Shown: piece by piece, positions 48,855 through 58,161 of the stretch | Numbering within the stretch: the first letter of the stretch is position 1 | Layout: each line of letters begins with the position of its first letter | Source: Leifsonia sp. SCN 70-46 | Lineage (GTDB): Bacteria; Actinomycetota; Actinomycetes; Actinomycetales; Microbacteriaceae | Length of the DNA stretch: 64,000 nt | Direction of reading: 5' to 3' | Assembly: GCA_001725325.1 (NCBI GenBank) | Contig: MEFY01000002.1 | Location: 372,001 to 436,000 of the forward strand | Notes under the pieces: generated by a model | Databases searched by the model: none | What the model saw: the letters and a program-made list of their open reading frames with translations, nothing else | Told to the model about the DNA's origin: nothing | Made by a program: the position numbers and the translations under genes

Positions 48855-50089
48855 GTTCGCTCCCGTAGGTATTGGTGCACGCGGATGGCGAGCAGGAGGG
48901 TCGCCGCCTGATCGCCCTCGAGGGCGTCCGGCGGGAGATAGGGGCTCAGCTCGCTCATGCGGTACTTGACCGTGTTGGCGTGCACGCCGAGGGCGTCGGC
49001 CATCTGGCCGGTGCGCCCGCCGCGGCTGAGGTACGCGTCGAGCGTCGACAGCGCCCAACGGCGGGAGAGGACCTCGGCGAACGGCTCGAGCGCCGTCGCG
49101 GCGAACCGCTGCGCCGCATCCCGATCGCGCAGCAGGGCGAGCACGGGTGCGAGCGCGCTGTAGTCGTAGACGCGGCCTGACGTGATGTTGAGCGCCGGGC
49201 CCGCGTTGGCGGCCTCGGCCGCCTCCGCGTAGCTCACGCGCGTCTCGGCTGTCGACGTCGCACGGTTGCCGAGGCCGAAGGCGATGACCTTGCCGTCGTC
49301 CGGGAGGCTCGCGAGCCGCTCGCGCAGGATCGAGCGCGCTTGCGATCCGAAGATCACGGCGACGAGGCTCGAGTGGCGCACGGTCCACAGCCGGGCACCC
49401 GCGTGCCGTTCGAGCAGCGCGCCGACCGACTCGAGCTTCGCGAGCGGAGCGCCGTCCTCGACCTGCGCGACGATGACGCAGTGCGGCTCGGCGAGGTCGG
49501 CGAGCGCGCGGTGCTGCTCGGAGGTGGGGCCGGCGAGGATGACGTTGAGCAGGCTCGACCGCCGGTGCTCGCGCTCGCGGGTCAGGTGGGCGACCTCGTC
49601 GAGGTAGGCGGCGGCGACCGCCGTCGTGACACGGTCGGCGAAGGCGAGCGCCCCCGTGGAGAGCGGTCCCATCGCGGAATCGAGGGAGCTCGACTTCCAC
49701 AGCGCCGACGCGATGAGCTCGGTCCACATGACGCGGATGCCGACGCGGTAGGCGCGCAGCAGGGGCTCGAGCCCGATCCCCTGCGTCGCGCGTCGGCGCG
49801 CTCCCTCGATGACGGGGGCGATGGCGTCGTCGCTGAGCCTGCCGCCGCTCGCGAGCACGTCGAGCCACATGCCGACGACGGCGACCGACACCGACCGCGC
49901 GTCGGCGAGCAGCGACTGGTCGAACAGCTCGTAGTAGCCGTTCACCTCCGCGCGCTGTGCCGCGATCATGCGATCGGCGATCTGGTCGACATCGGGTCTC
50001 AGTCCTTCGGCGACGGTGCTGAGCACGGCCGCGGTCTCGGGAGGAAGGTCTCCCCAGGGAGCGCGGGACTGCACGTCTGCATCGCTCAC
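48851..50089 (-). CDS. PucR/CdaR-family transcriptional regulator
   Basis: 412-residue regulator. A helical N-terminal domain (about 1-170, with GIGLEPLLRAYRVGIRVMWTELI) is followed by a GGDEF-like central region and a C-terminal PucR helix-turn-helix: TLDAYLSRGGRTGQMADALGVHANTVKYRM (trimmed). The family activates catabolic genes in response to the substrate. It is first in the importer operon. A GTCC-N4-GGGACGAA motif lies about 100 bases upstream and again at 51688 between the other two catabolic units. Confidence 0.88.
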   Translation of the reverse strand: MSDADVQSRAPWGDLPPETAAVLSTVAEGLRPDVDQIADRMIAAQRAEVNGYYELFDQSLLADARSVSVAVVGMWLDVLASGGRLSDDAIAPVIEGARRRATQGIGLEPLLRAYRVGIRVMWTELIASALWKSSSLDSAMGPLSTGALAFADRVTTAVAAAYLDEVAHLTREREHRRSSLLNVILAGPTSEQHRALADLAEPHCVIVAQVEDGAPLAKLESVGALLERHAGARLWTVRHSSLVAVIFGSQARSILRERLASLPDDGKVIAFGLGNRATSTAETRVSYAEAAEAANAGPALNITSGRVYDYSALAPVLALLRDRDAAQRFAATALEPFAEVLSRRWALSTLDAYLSRGGRTGQMADALGVHANTVKYRMSELSPYLPPDALEGDQAATLLLAIRVHQYLRERT

Positions 50090-50176
50090 CGGACTTCCTC
50101 GTCCTTCTTGTTCGGATTGCAGGTCACGCTATTTGTCTTGAACTGCCCACACATCGGCTCTTCGCACCAACTTTCT

Positions 50177-50203
50177 GGACGTTTTACGTCCTTTTGGGAC
50201 GAA
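50177..50203. promoter_or_regulatory. Palindrome and PucR-motif candidate upstream of pucR
   Basis: GGACGT-TTT-ACGTCC (50177-50191, perfect inverted repeat) runs into GTCC-TTTT-GGGACGAA (50188-50203). The second motif recurs at 51688-51703. It lies about 90-115 bases upstream of the pucR ATG in an otherwise plain AT-richer stretch. Confidence 0.5.
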
Positions 50204-50228
50204 TTTAGCCCCCGTGCCCGAGCACGAC

Positions 50229-50261
50229 GAAGCGGCCGGCCCCTCGGGGACCGGCCGCTTC
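50229..50261 (-). terminator. 11-bp hairpin terminator after the SMP-30 gene
   Basis: GAAGCGGCCGG pairs with CCGGCCGCTTC; the 11-base interior contains CCC/GGG and can extend the stem past one mismatch. It starts twelve bases beyond the SMP-30 stop on the minus strand. Confidence 0.72.
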
Positions 50262-50272
50262 GAGGATGGGGG

Positions 50273-51097
50273 TCAGGCGGTCAGGCGGAGGCGCTCGATG
50301 CGGCCCTCCCTCACCTCGGTCTCGTCGGGTTGGAAGCTGTTCGCCGTGGACAGGAGCAGGTTCCGCCCGTCACCGTCCAGGATGCAGTCGACGGCCAGGC
50401 GGTCGCCGAGCTCGACGGTGTCGAGCACCTCTCCGCCCTCGCGCACGCGCAGGAACCTGCCGTCGACGATCGACGACACCCACACGGCGTCGGTCGCGTC
50501 GCGGCAGATGCCGTCCGGTGTCGAGCCCTCGGGCAGCGTCGCCCAGATCCGGTCGTTCTCGAGCGCACCCGACGGCCCGATGTCGTACGCGCGCAGCCTC
50601 GCGCCCCACGTCTCCGCCACGACGAGCGTGCCGTCGCCCAGCAGCACCATGCCGTTGGGGAACACGAGGTCGTCGGCGAGCACGTGCACCGAGCCGTCGG
50701 GGTCGATGCCGATGAGGGGGCCAGGCGCCTGCTCGCCGCCGCCGTAGAGGTCGTAGCCGAAGCCGCCCACGATGATGCGGCCCGACCGGTCGACGACGAG
50801 GTCGTTGGTGGGGAACGGGGTGACAGACGAGAGGTCGGCGTGCAGCTCCACGTCGCCGCCCGGGCGGCGGCGCAGCACCGTGCGGTCGAGCATCGAGCTC
50901 ACGACGAGGGTGCCGTCGGGGAGCCAGTCGATGCCCGAGAGCCGGGCATCCACCGAGAACTCGATCCGCAGGTCGGCGGTCTCGGGGTCGGCCGAGTACA
51001 GGGTGCCCGTGTGCATGTCGCTGAACCAGAGCCGTCCGTCGTGCCAGCGGCACCCCTCGGGGAACCGGAGCCCGTCGAAGACCACCTCGCGCCGCAT
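50273..51097 (-). CDS. SMP-30/gluconolactonase-family protein
   Basis: 274-residue six-bladed beta-propeller lactonase. The N-terminal FPEGCRWHDGRLWFSDMHTGTL carries the metal-binding Glu, DLVVDRSGRIIVGGFGYD supplies the central Asn/Asp region, and STPDGICRDATDAVWVSS the catalytic Asp region. It probably hydrolyses a lactone or ester intermediate. It starts one base after the cupin stop, with which it forms a two-gene operon next to the PucR unit. Confidence 0.88.
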   Translation of the reverse strand: MRREVVFDGLRFPEGCRWHDGRLWFSDMHTGTLYSADPETADLRIEFSVDARLSGIDWLPDGTLVVSSMLDRTVLRRRPGGDVELHADLSSVTPFPTNDLVVDRSGRIIVGGFGYDLYGGGEQAPGPLIGIDPDGSVHVLADDLVFPNGMVLLGDGTLVVAETWGARLRAYDIGPSGALENDRIWATLPEGSTPDGICRDATDAVWVSSIVDGRFLRVREGGEVLDTVELGDRLAVDCILDGDGRNLLLSTANSFQPDETEVREGRIERLRLTA

Positions 51098-51098
51098 G

Positions 51099-51611
51099 TC
51101 AGTACCTCACCGGGTCGCCGCCGACCTGGGCGAACACCATCGTCGCGGGCTCGCTCCCGCGGTTCTCCCACGCGTGGCGGGTGCCCCGCTGCACGACGAC
51201 CGTGCCGGGCGTGATCCGCGCCTCGCGACCGTCGTCGAGGATGAGCCACATCTCGCCGCTCAGGCAGATGCCGTAGTCGATGGAGTCGGTCGTGTGGAAC
51301 GGGGTGCCGTCCTCGAACACGCCGAGCAGGCCGGGAAGGAGCGCCTCGGCCTCCGCGGGGTCCCCTCCCGAGCCGTGCGCCGCCGCGCTGGCGGGCGCCC
51401 ACGTCACGCCCACGAGGCGTGTGCCGTCGGGGCCGGGGAAGTAGGGGCGCACCTCGCCGTCGGGCAGCGAGGCGTGATCCTCGGTGGCCCACAGCGGGTA
51501 GAAGGTGAACCCGCCGAGGGCTTCGGCCTCGACGGGCCGGGCGGGGCCGTTCTCGACGAAGTCGGACGTGCCGTCCGGCCGGTTCCCGGTCACGATGCGC
51601 GTGATCTCCAT
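51099..51611 (-). CDS. Cupin-domain protein
   Basis: 170-residue single-cupin protein: HTTDSIDYGICLSGEMWLILDDG is motif 1 and GTVVVQRGTRHAWENRG motif 2, with histidines suitable for a metal site. Similar proteins occur beside aromatic- and sugar-acid catabolic genes, but no activity is established. GGAGGAG lies eight bases before ATG 51611; the track's upstream start is rejected. Co-transcribed with the SMP-30 gene. Confidence 0.82.
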   Translation of the reverse strand: MEITRIVTGNRPDGTSDFVENGPARPVEAEALGGFTFYPLWATEDHASLPDGEVRPYFPGPDGTRLVGVTWAPASAAAHGSGGDPAEAEALLPGLLGVFEDGTPFHTTDSIDYGICLSGEMWLILDDGREARITPGTVVVQRGTRHAWENRGSEPATMVFAQVGGDPVRY

Positions 51612-51687
51612 GCGGAGCGCTCCTCCAGATCTCCCCGCGGCTCTGCGGAGTGCTCTCAGGGTAGCGAGGCGCGCGCGCCGCGTACTT

Positions 51688-51703
51688 GTCCGGGCGGGAC
51701 GAA
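51688..51703. promoter_or_regulatory. Second copy of the GTCC-N4-GGGACGAA motif
   Basis: GTCC-GGGC-GGGACGAA lies in the 160-base gap between the divergent cupin and SDR genes, with the same orientation and spacing as the copy upstream of pucR (50188). It contains the symmetrical core GTCC-N5-GGAC. Probable PucR binding site; not tested. Confidence 0.5.
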
Positions 51704-51771
51704 ACGGGGGCCGCTCTTGGTGGATCGGGGCCGATGTGTCGTGCGCGGACGCCAACTAGCGTGAGGCCCCG

Positions 51772-52539
51772 ATGGACGAACCAACTACGCCCCGGACCGC
51801 TGTCGTCACCGGTGCTGCTCGCGGGATCGGCGCCGCCTTGGCGCGCCGGCTCGGTGCCGCCGGGCTGCAGGTCGCCGTGCTCGACCTCGACGCGGAGGCG
51901 GGTGAGCCCGTGGTCTCGGAGCTGCGCGACGCGGGCGTGCGAGCCCTCTCGCTCGGCGCGGACGTGTCCGATGAGGATGCCGTCGCCGCGGCAGTCGCGC
52001 GCTGCGCCGACGAGCTCGGGCCGCCGACCGTGCTCGTGAACAACGCGGGGATCATCCGCGACAACCTCCTCTTCCGCATGAGCACGGGCGACTGGGACGC
52101 CGTCATGGGCGTGCACCTGCGCGGCGCGTTCCTCATGACCCGCGCATGCCAGGCGTTCATGGTGCAGGAGCGCTGGGGCCGCATCGTGTCGGTGTCGAGC
52201 ATCTCGGCGCAGGGCAACCACGGCCAGGCCAACTACTCCGCGGCGAAAGCGGGGCTCGAGGGGATGACCCGCACGCTCGCCCTCGAGCTCGGACCCTTCG
52301 GCGTCACCGCGAACGCGATCGCGCCCGGCTACATCGAGACCGACATGATCCGGCAGACGGCGGAGCGCGTGGGCGAGCCGTACGACCAGTTCGTGGCCCG
52401 CATCGCGGAGGGCGTGCCCGTGCGCCGCATGGGTCGCCCCGACGACATCGCCGCCGCCGTCGAGTACTTCGTCGGCGACGACGCCGGTTTCGTGACGGGC
52501 CAGACCCTCGTGGTCGCAGGCGGCCTGACGAGCGCGTGA
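51772..52539 (+). CDS. SDR family oxidoreductase (FabG-like)
   Basis: 255-residue SDR. The cofactor motif is [36 protein letters not shown] and [27 protein letters not shown] (trimmed) carry the active-site Ser/Tyr/Lys, and the ending is [11 protein letters not shown]. It resembles 3-oxoacyl reductases such as FabG/PhaB, suggesting action on a CoA ester or alcohol intermediate. GAGG lies six bases before the ATG. First gene of the SDR-thiolase-HBD operon. Confidence 0.88.
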   Translation: MDEPTTPRTAVVTGAARGIGAALARRLGAAGLQVAVLDLDAEAGEPVVSELRDAGVRALSLGADVSDEDAVAAAVARCADELGPPTVLVNNAGIIRDNLLFRMSTGDWDAVMGVHLRGAFLMTRACQAFMVQERWGRIVSVSSISAQGNHGQANYSAAKAGLEGMTRTLALELGPFGVTANAIAPGYIETDMIRQTAERVGEPYDQFVARIAEGVPVRRMGRPDDIAAAVEYFVGDDAGFVTGQTLVVAGGLTSA

Positions 52540-52546
52540 GGACCCC

Positions 52547-53704
52547 GTGAGAGAAGCCGTCGTCGTCGCCGTCGCCCGCACCCCCATCGGTCGCGCCTAC
52601 CGGGGGACGCTCGCGGACACCTCCCCGCAGGAGCTCGCAGGACACGCCATCTCCCACGCCGTCGAGCGGGCGGGCGTCGACCCGGGCTCCGTCGACGACG
52701 TGATCCTCGGCTGCGCCATGCCCGAGGGCGCGCAGGGGTTCAACGTCGCCCGCCAGGCCGCGCTGCGCGCCGGGCTCCCCGCCTCGACCCCCGGCATGAC
52801 CGTCGACCGCCAGTGCGCCTCGGGCCTCATGGCGATCGCGACGGGCGCGAAGCAGATCGTCCACGACGGCATGCGCGTGGTCGTCGCGGGCGGCGTCGAG
52901 TCGATCTCGCTCGTGCAGAACGAGCACGCCATCCGGTTCCGGGCCCACGACCCGTGGCTGCAGGCCGAGCGCCCGGACATCTACCTGCCCATGCTCGAGA
53001 CCGCCGAGATCGTCGCCGAGCGCTACGGCGTCTCGCGCGAGCTGCAGGACGCGTACGCCCTCGAGTCGCAGCGGCGCACGGCCGCGGCACAGGATGCCGG
53101 CCGCTTCGACGCCGAGATCGCACCCATCGACGTGGGCGGCGTGCTCTTCTCTCGCGACGAGGGCAACCGCCCGGGGACGACGCTCGAGGCGCTCGCGGGG
53201 CTCTCGCCCGTACTCCCGGACGGGCGGGTCACCGCACGGTCGACGGTCACGGCGGGCAACGCGTCGCAGCTCTCGGACGGCGCGGCGGCGGTCGTGCTCG
53301 CCGACGCCGGCACGGCAGCGGGCCTCGGCGACGCCCTCGGTGTCTACCGCGGCATGGCCGTGGCGGGGGTCGAGCCCGACGAGATGGGCATCGGCCCCGT
53401 GCTCGCGGTGCCCAAGCTCCTCGCCCACGCGGGTCTCACGGTCGCCGACATCGGGCTGTGGGAGCTCAACGAGGCCTTCGCCTCCCAGGCCGTGTACTGC
53501 CGCGACGAGCTCGGGATCGACCCCGACCTCTACAACGTCGACGGCGGAGGCATCTCCATCGGCCACCCGTACGGCATGTCCGGTGCCCGCATGGTCGGGC
53601 ACGCGCTGCTCGAGGGCCGCAGGCGGGGCATCCGCTACGCCGTCGTCACGATGTGCGTCGGCGGGGGCATGGGCGCGGCCGGGCTGTTCGAGATCCTGCC
53701 ATGA
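52547..53704 (+). CDS. Acetyl-CoA acyltransferase (thiolase)
   Basis: 385-residue thiolase that cleaves 3-ketoacyl-CoA with CoA. The acyl-accepting Cys is in [14 protein letters not shown], the general-base His in [17 protein letters not shown], and the second Cys in [16 protein letters not shown], as in degradative thiolases. The start is GTG seven bases after the SDR stop. ATGA overlap with the hydroxyacyl-CoA dehydrogenase gene. It completes a beta-oxidation-like end of the pathway. Confidence 0.92.
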   Translation: MREAVVVAVARTPIGRAYRGTLADTSPQELAGHAISHAVERAGVDPGSVDDVILGCAMPEGAQGFNVARQAALRAGLPASTPGMTVDRQCASGLMAIATGAKQIVHDGMRVVVAGGVESISLVQNEHAIRFRAHDPWLQAERPDIYLPMLETAEIVAERYGVSRELQDAYALESQRRTAAAQDAGRFDAEIAPIDVGGVLFSRDEGNRPGTTLEALAGLSPVLPDGRVTARSTVTAGNASQLSDGAAAVVLADAGTAAGLGDALGVYRGMAVAGVEPDEMGIGPVLAVPKLLAHAGLTVADIGLWELNEAFASQAVYCRDELGIDPDLYNVDGGGISIGHPYGMSGARMVGHALLEGRRRGIRYAVVTMCVGGGMGAAGLFEILP

Positions 53705-54555
53705 CCGCCGCCGACCTGCGCGTGGGCGTCATCGGACTCGGGCTCATGGGCAGCGGCATCGCCGAGGTCTGCGCGCGCGCCGGGTTCGACGTGCGCGCCG
53801 TCGACATCGACGAGGATGCCGTCGCGGCGGGCCTCGACCGCGTGCGCGGGTCCCTCGCGCGCGCCGTGGAGCGCGGCAAGCTCCCGGTCGCCGAGTCGGA
53901 GGCGGCCCTCGCGCGCATCGCCGCCGGTACCGAGATCGGCGCCCTCGGCGACCGCGACCTCGTCATCGAGGCCGCGAGCGAGGACGAGGCGATCAAGGTC
54001 GGGCTGTTCCGGCGGCTGGACGGCATCGTCGGCCCCGACGCGATCCTCGCCTCGAACACCTCCGCCATCCCCATCAGCAGGCTCGCGGCCGCGACGGCGC
54101 GCCCCGAGCGGGTCATCGGCCTGCACTTCTTCAACCCCGCGCCCGTCATGGCCCTCGTCGAGGTCATCGCGGGGCTGCGGACTGCCGAGAGCACCCGGCA
54201 GCGCGCGGAGGACTTCGTGCGCGCCCTGGGCAAGACGGCGGTCGCGGCACCGGACCGCGCGGGCTTCATCGTCAACGCGCTGCTCGTGCCGTACCTGCTC
54301 GCGGGCATCAGGATGCTCGACACCGGCCGCGCGTCGGCCGACGACATCGACACGGCGATGCGCCTCGGCTGCGGCCACCCCATGGGACCGCTCGAGCTCG
54401 CGGACCTCGCGGGGCTCGACACCGTCGCGGCCGCGGCGGAATCCCTGCACCGCGAGTTCGGCGAGCCCCTGTACTCACCCCCGCCCCTGCTGCTGCGCAT
54501 GGTGGAGTCGGGGATGCTCGGGCGCAAGTCGGGGCGCGGGTTCCACTCGTACTAG
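53701..54555 (+). CDS. 3-hydroxyacyl-CoA dehydrogenase
   Basis: 284-residue stand-alone HBD-type enzyme oxidising 3-hydroxyacyl-CoA to 3-ketoacyl-CoA. The NAD motif is [21 protein letters not shown], the catalytic His lies in [18 protein letters not shown], and the C-terminal domain has [19 protein letters not shown] and [16 protein letters not shown]. It supplies the thiolase substrate. Co-transcribed with the thiolase gene by four-base overlap. Confidence 0.92.
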   Translation: MTAADLRVGVIGLGLMGSGIAEVCARAGFDVRAVDIDEDAVAAGLDRVRGSLARAVERGKLPVAESEAALARIAAGTEIGALGDRDLVIEAASEDEAIKVGLFRRLDGIVGPDAILASNTSAIPISRLAAATARPERVIGLHFFNPAPVMALVEVIAGLRTAESTRQRAEDFVRALGKTAVAAPDRAGFIVNALLVPYLLAGIRMLDTGRASADDIDTAMRLGCGHPMGPLELADLAGLDTVAAAAESLHREFGEPLYSPPPLLLRMVESGMLGRKSGRGFHSY

Positions 54556-54559
54556 GCGC

Positions 54560-55579
54560 TCAGGGCCTGCCCACCGACGCCCGGTGCACGACGGGCATGG
54601 GGATGAGCACCTCGCCCTCGTCCGTGCCGGCGAGGAGCAGCTCGACCGCGCGGCGCCCCATCGCCTCGTGGGGCAGGCCGATCGTCGTGAGCCCGGGCCG
54701 GAGGTAGGCGGCGAGCTCGTCGTTGTCGAACGAGACGATCGACACGTCGCCGGGCACCGAGAGCCCTGCCTCGCTGAGCGCCTGGTACGCGCCGAAGGCG
54801 ATCCGGTCGTTCATGCACAGGAGGGCCTTCACGTCCGACCGCCGCTCGAGGAGCTCCTTCGTGGTGCGGTAGCCCTCGTCGGGCTCCCACAGCCAGATCG
54901 ACTCCTCGGCGACGAACTGCAGCCCCGCGTCGGCCATGCCCTTGCGGATGCCCGCGACCCGCCGCGCGACGGTCGCCGAGCGGAAGGTGTCCCGTTCCAC
55001 CTCGTCGTTCTGCCCCAGCAGCACGATGCCCGAGGTGTGGCCGTTGTCGACGAGCAGGCGCACGGCCTGCTCCCCGCCCGCCAGCTCATCGGGGAGCACG
55101 GATGTCGAGTAGCGCGGGTTCGTCGCGTTGAGCATCACGACCGAGGTCGCCGCAGGGAGCTCGGGCACGAAGAGCTCGCGCGCGCGCATGGTCGCGAAGA
55201 TGATGCCGTCGACCTGGCGGTCGAGCACGGCGCCGATCGCCTCGGCCTCGCGGGCCGGATCGCCGCCCGTCTCGAGCACGAGCACGACGTGCCCCGCAGC
55301 CTCTGCGGCCTCGAGCGCGCCCTTGATGAGTCCGCTCGCGAATCGCGTGGTGGCGACGAGGTCGGAGATGAAACCGATGGTGAGCGTCTTGTCGGTGCGG
55401 AGCCCCCGGGCCGCGACGTTCGGCCGGTAGCCGAGGGCTTGGGCTGCGGCGTTGACGCGGTCGTGGGCATCCTGCGACAGGCGCGTGTCGGGGCGGCCGT
55501 TGAGGATCATCGAGGCCGAGGTGGGGGAGAGCCCGGCGAGGCGCGCCACGTCGGCGAGCGTTGCCCGCTTGCTCGACAT
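54560..55579 (-). CDS. LacI-family repressor of the CUT1 sugar operon
   Basis: 339-residue LacI protein: helix-turn-helix TLADVARLAGLSPTSASMILNGRPDTRLS and a sugar-sensing domain with IGFISDLVATTRFASGLIKGA and VSIVSFDNDELAAYLRPGLTTI (trimmed). I start at ATG 55579 (AGGAC upstream), which gives a standard N-terminus; the track adds 22 residues. A typical LacI operator, TGCTAAA-N4-TTTAGCA, overlaps the promoter of the divergent sugar-import operon. Confidence 0.9.
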   Translation of the reverse strand: MSSKRATLADVARLAGLSPTSASMILNGRPDTRLSQDAHDRVNAAAQALGYRPNVAARGLRTDKTLTIGFISDLVATTRFASGLIKGALEAAEAAGHVVLVLETGGDPAREAEAIGAVLDRQVDGIIFATMRARELFVPELPAATSVVMLNATNPRYSTSVLPDELAGGEQAVRLLVDNGHTSGIVLLGQNDEVERDTFRSATVARRVAGIRKGMADAGLQFVAEESIWLWEPDEGYRTTKELLERRSDVKALLCMNDRIAFGAYQALSEAGLSVPGDVSIVSFDNDELAAYLRPGLTTIGLPHEAMGRRAVELLLAGTDEGEVLIPMPVVHRASVGRP

Positions 55580-55638
55580 CGAGCCGTCCTTTCCCATTCC
55601 CGCATCGTAGCGATCGCCGCAGCCGACGATTTTGCGAC

Positions 55639-55691
55639 TTGACATCGCTATCGCGTGCGCTCACTATAAGTCATGCTAAACCCATTTAGCA
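55639..55691 (+). promoter_or_regulatory. Promoter and LacI operator of the CUT1 operon
   Basis: TTGACA (55639-55644) and ACTATAAG (-10 region, about 55663-55670) are followed at once by the perfect seven-base inverted repeat TGCTAAA-CCCA-TTTAGCA (55674-55691). An operator at the transcription start should block initiation until an inducer sugar binds the adjacent LacI protein. The remaining 120 bases to the SBP start form a long untranslated leader with a small CACCC/GGGTG stem. Confidence 0.72.
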
Positions 55692-55813
55692 CGCACCAGC
55701 CGAGCTGAATGCCCGGCACCGGCCCGAATCCCAGGCCCGGATGCACCCACCTCGGGTGTTGATGGAAGGCCGACGGTCTGCATCAATCACAGAAGACAAA
55801 GGAGTCATACGAG

Positions 55814-57169
55814 ATGGCATTCTCCCGACCTCGCGCCCGCTTCGGGCGTGGACCTGTGGCAGTCGTGGCAGTCGCCGCTACCGCCGCCCTCGCCCTCGCC
55901 GGCTGCGCGCCCGGCGGTTCCGGCCCCGCGCCGACCAACTCCGTCGAGGTCAGCACCGAGCTGACGACCGAGCCCGTGGTCCTCACGATCGCGGACGAGA
56001 CGGGCTTCCCCCTCACCGACGACCTGGCCGCCGAGTTCACGAAGCAGTACCCGAACGTGACGTTCAACATCACGCGCGACACCTTCGCCAACCTGACGGC
56101 CAACGCGCCGAAGCTCCTCGCGAGCGACACGCCCCCCGACCTCATCCGCCTCCCCACGATCGGCGACACGGTCAAGGACGGCCTGCTCGCCAACCTCGAT
56201 CCGTGGTTTGACGCGTACGGCTGGGACAAGTGGTCCGAGGCACAGCTCGCCCCGCTGCGCATGGGCGAGGACGGCGTCCGCGGTGCGGGATCGCTCTACC
56301 AGCTCGGCCTCGGCTACAGCATCACGGGCATCTACATGAACACGAAGCTCGCCGACCAGCTCGGCATCACCGAGACGCCCTCGACGCTCGCCGAGCTCGA
56401 GGAGGACTTCGCCATCGCGAAGGCCGGCGGCGTGCTCCCGATGATGGAGGGCGACAAGGACGGCGTCGTGAACTTCGTCGTGCAGGCCGCGATCAACCAG
56501 TACGCGGACCCGAAGGAGCTCATGGACTGGATCCTCAACGTCGAGGGTGCGACCTACGACACCCCCGGCAACGTCCAGGGCGCCGAGCTCATCCGGAAGT
56601 GGGCGGACGCCGGCTACTTCCCGAGCGACATCAACTCGATCGACTACGCGACCTTCGTGAGCCGCTTCCAGGCGGGCGAGGGCCTCTTCACCTTCAACGG
56701 CAACTGGGCGGCCGCAGACACGCAGGCCAAGATGGGCGACGACGTCGCGTTCTTCCTCGTGCCGCCGGTCGAAGAGGGCGGCAACCACGTCGCCATGGGC
56801 GCGGCGAACTCGTTCTCCGTCGCGGCGGGCTCCAAGCACCTCAACGAGATCGTGTTCTTCCTCAACTGGATCCACACGAACGACAAGGCCCGCCAGATCG
56901 TCACCGACGTGACGGGCGCGGCTCCCGGCGGCGACCCGTCGCAGACGCAGCCCACGGTCGCCGCGGGATCGCTCATCGAGGACGCCCTCGCCATGTCCGC
57001 GCAGATCGCCGCCGAGAACGGACAGGTCGACTTCATGGCCAACGCGACCGCCGGCATCTACGCGGGCGCCATCATCCCCGAGTCCCAGCTGCTGGTGACC
57101 GGGAAGATCAGCGGGCAGGACTTCGTCACCGCCGTCCAGAAGTTCTACGCAGACGAACTCGCCGGCTGA
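55814..57169 (+). CDS. CUT1-type sugar-binding lipoprotein
   Basis: 451-residue extracellular solute-binding protein, family 1. The lipoprotein signal ends ALALAGCAPGG. The mature protein has LTIADETGFPLTDDLAAEFTKQYPNVTFNI (trimmed) and LGLGYSITGIYMNTKLADQLG. AAAGGAG precedes the ATG by nine bases. It delivers a sugar or oligosaccharide to the two permeases downstream. The ATPase is not encoded here, so a shared MsiK-like ATPase elsewhere is expected. Confidence 0.92.
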   Translation: MAFSRPRARFGRGPVAVVAVAATAALALAGCAPGGSGPAPTNSVEVSTELTTEPVVLTIADETGFPLTDDLAAEFTKQYPNVTFNITRDTFANLTANAPKLLASDTPPDLIRLPTIGDTVKDGLLANLDPWFDAYGWDKWSEAQLAPLRMGEDGVRGAGSLYQLGLGYSITGIYMNTKLADQLGITETPSTLAELEEDFAIAKAGGVLPMMEGDKDGVVNFVVQAAINQYADPKELMDWILNVEGATYDTPGNVQGAELIRKWADAGYFPSDINSIDYATFVSRFQAGEGLFTFNGNWAAADTQAKMGDDVAFFLVPPVEEGGNHVAMGAANSFSVAAGSKHLNEIVFFLNWIHTNDKARQIVTDVTGAAPGGDPSQTQPTVAAGSLIEDALAMSAQIAAENGQVDFMANATAGIYAGAIIPESQLLVTGKISGQDFVTAVQKFYADELAG

Positions 57170-57246
57170 TCGATGAAAGACCGTAATCGAACTCGAGGCG
57201 TCAGCCGCACGGAGTCACGTGCCTGGCGTGGTGAAGGACTGCCGGC

Positions 57247-58161
57247 GTGACGACTTCGATTGCGCCTCGCCGGGCCGCTGCTCGTTCAGCGGCCCGGCGG
57301 GGAATCCTCCTGGGCTGGCTCTTCGCGGCCCCCGCCCTCATCGCCTACTGCGCGTTCGTGATCTACCCGCTCGCGCTGGGCATCCAGTACTCCTTCTACA
57401 AGTGGAACGGCGTCGGCCCCTCCGAGTGGGTGGGCCTCGCCAACTACCTGCGGGTCTTCACGGATGCCACGCTCCTCGGCTCGATCGGCAACGCGTTCGT
57501 GCTCATCGGCTTCTTCACCATCATCCCCGTGGCGGCGGGGCTCGTGCTCGCGACGCTCATCCGCTCCCTCAAGCCCGGGCCGTTCTCGAGCTTCTCGCAG
57601 ACCGTGCTGTTCCTGCCCCAGATCATCCCGCTCGCCGCCGCCGGCATCGCGTGGTCGTGGATGTACGCGCAGACGGGCGCCGTCAACCAGGTGCTGAACG
57701 CGGTGGGCCTCGGCTTCCTCGCCCGGCCCTGGCTCGGCGACTTCCAGACTGCACTGCCCGCGGTGGGGCTCATCGGCTCCTGGGTCCTGACGGGACTGTG
57801 CACCGTGCTCTTCCTCACGGGCATCGGCAAGATCGACCAGTCGCTCTACGAGGCCGTGCGCCTCGACGGCGCGAGCTGGTGGCGCGAGTTCTTCACGATC
57901 ACGATCCCCGGGCTCCGCCAGGAGATCGCCGTGCTCGTGACCATCACCGTCATCGCGGCCCTGAGCAGCTTCGACATCATCTACACGACGACGCTCGGCG
58001 GCCCCGGCCGCGCGACCCTCGTGCCCGGCATCTCCATCTACCGCATCGGGTTCACCCAGAGCGAGGTCGGCCTCGCGTCCGCGTTCGGCATCGTGCTCAT
58101 GGCGCTCGTGCTGGCGTGCGTCCTCCCCATCCAGCGACTGGCGAGAGCGAGCGAGCGATGA
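57247..58161 (+). CDS. CUT1 ABC sugar permease (MalF/UgpA-like)
   Basis: 304-residue six-helix permease. The EAA loop reads YEAVRLDGASWWREFFTITIPGL. The start is GTG, 77 bases after the SBP stop; that gap has a small CACG/CGTG stem and may lower expression relative to the binding protein. ATGA overlap with the second permease. Confidence 0.92.
   Translation: MTTSIAPRRAAARSAARRGILLGWLFAAPALIAYCAFVIYPLALGIQYSFYKWNGVGPSEWVGLANYLRVFTDATLLGSIGNAFVLIGFFTIIPVAAGLVLATLIRSLKPGPFSSFSQTVLFLPQIIPLAAAGIAWSWMYAQTGAVNQVLNAVGLGFLARPWLGDFQTALPAVGLIGSWVLTGLCTVLFLTGIGKIDQSLYEAVRLDGASWWREFFTITIPGLRQEIAVLVTITVIAALSSFDIIYTTTLGGPGRATLVPGISIYRIGFTQSEVGLASAFGIVLMALVLACVLPIQRLARASER

Noticed and set aside
48851-49868. 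N-terminal extension of the acyl-CoA ligase ORF (track ORF 47238..49868)
   Set aside because: The extension is an out-of-frame reading of pucR. ATG 48854, with a four-base overlap with the pucR stop, gives the normal ligase N-terminus.
52547-53704. Thiolase motif [16 protein letters not shown] as evidence of an unusual enzyme
   Set aside because: The catalytic Cys-His-Cys set is intact, and this variant of the His motif is common among actinobacterial degradative thiolases.
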